DNA from: Pseudofrankia asymbiotica
GTDB lineage: Bacteria; Actinomycetota; Actinomycetes; Frankiales; Frankiaceae
DNA length: 5,369 bases
Direction: 5' to 3'
Assembly (NCBI RefSeq): GCF_001983105.1
Contig: NZ_MOMC01000025.1
Span: forward strand, 17,364-22,732
The notes under the pieces are model-generated. The model saw only the letters and a program-made list of their open reading frames with translations. It did not search any database and had not been told where the DNA came from. Shown here piece by piece: positions 5,361-5,369 of this stretch (positions within the stretch are counted from its first letter, which is position 1; each line of letters opens with the position of its first letter). A program made the position numbers and the translations under genes.

Positions 5361-5369
5361 AAGTGCGGG

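Overview
The window is about 5.4 kb of very GC-rich DNA. Its genes strongly prefer G or C at third codon positions, it has a GTG start, and its hairpin terminators lack a T-tract. This points to a high-GC actinomycete (Actinomycetota). A Frankia- or Streptomyces-like host would fit, but nothing here fixes the genus.

Left part (1-934): the 3' end of a plus-strand HpaB-family flavin-dependent aromatic hydroxylase runs in from outside the window and stops at 580. A gene-free stretch of about 350 bases follows. It holds a short hairpin just after the stop, an unusually AT-rich 20-bp imperfect inverted repeat (647-700), and several smaller hairpins leading up to the next gene.

Middle (935-3414): a two-gene plus-strand operon. 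A LemA-family membrane-anchored helical protein is followed by a 635-residue multi-pass protein of the DUF2207 (YciQ-like) type. The stop and start codons share one base (TGATG), so translation is probably coupled. LemA and DUF2207 proteins are recurrent neighbours in bacteria and are thought to be envelope proteins of unknown biochemical role. This DUF2207 protein lacks the usual N-terminal extracytoplasmic domain and carries an extra C-terminal soluble module. A perfect 17-bp hairpin closes the operon, followed by about 216 bases without a gene.

Right part (3677-5369): two minus-strand genes. The more upstream one (5259 to 4120) encodes an AIM24-family protein with a long Pro/Gly-rich N-terminal tail and a Gly-rich C-terminal tail. 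It has a good Shine-Dalgarno sequence and ends at a perfect 13-bp hairpin. Downstream on the same strand is a small multidrug resistance (SMR) transporter of the EmrE/Mmr type, which seems to have its own leaderless promoter. A 24-bp-period tandem repeat lies upstream of the AIM24 gene and runs close to the window edge.

I see no mobile-element genes, tRNA, rRNA or CRISPR array. The most unusual items are the domain make-up of the DUF2207 protein, the low-complexity tails and G-rich template of the AIM24 gene, the AT-rich intergenic palindrome, and the repeat at the right edge. I do not see clear evidence of an entirely new multi-gene system.
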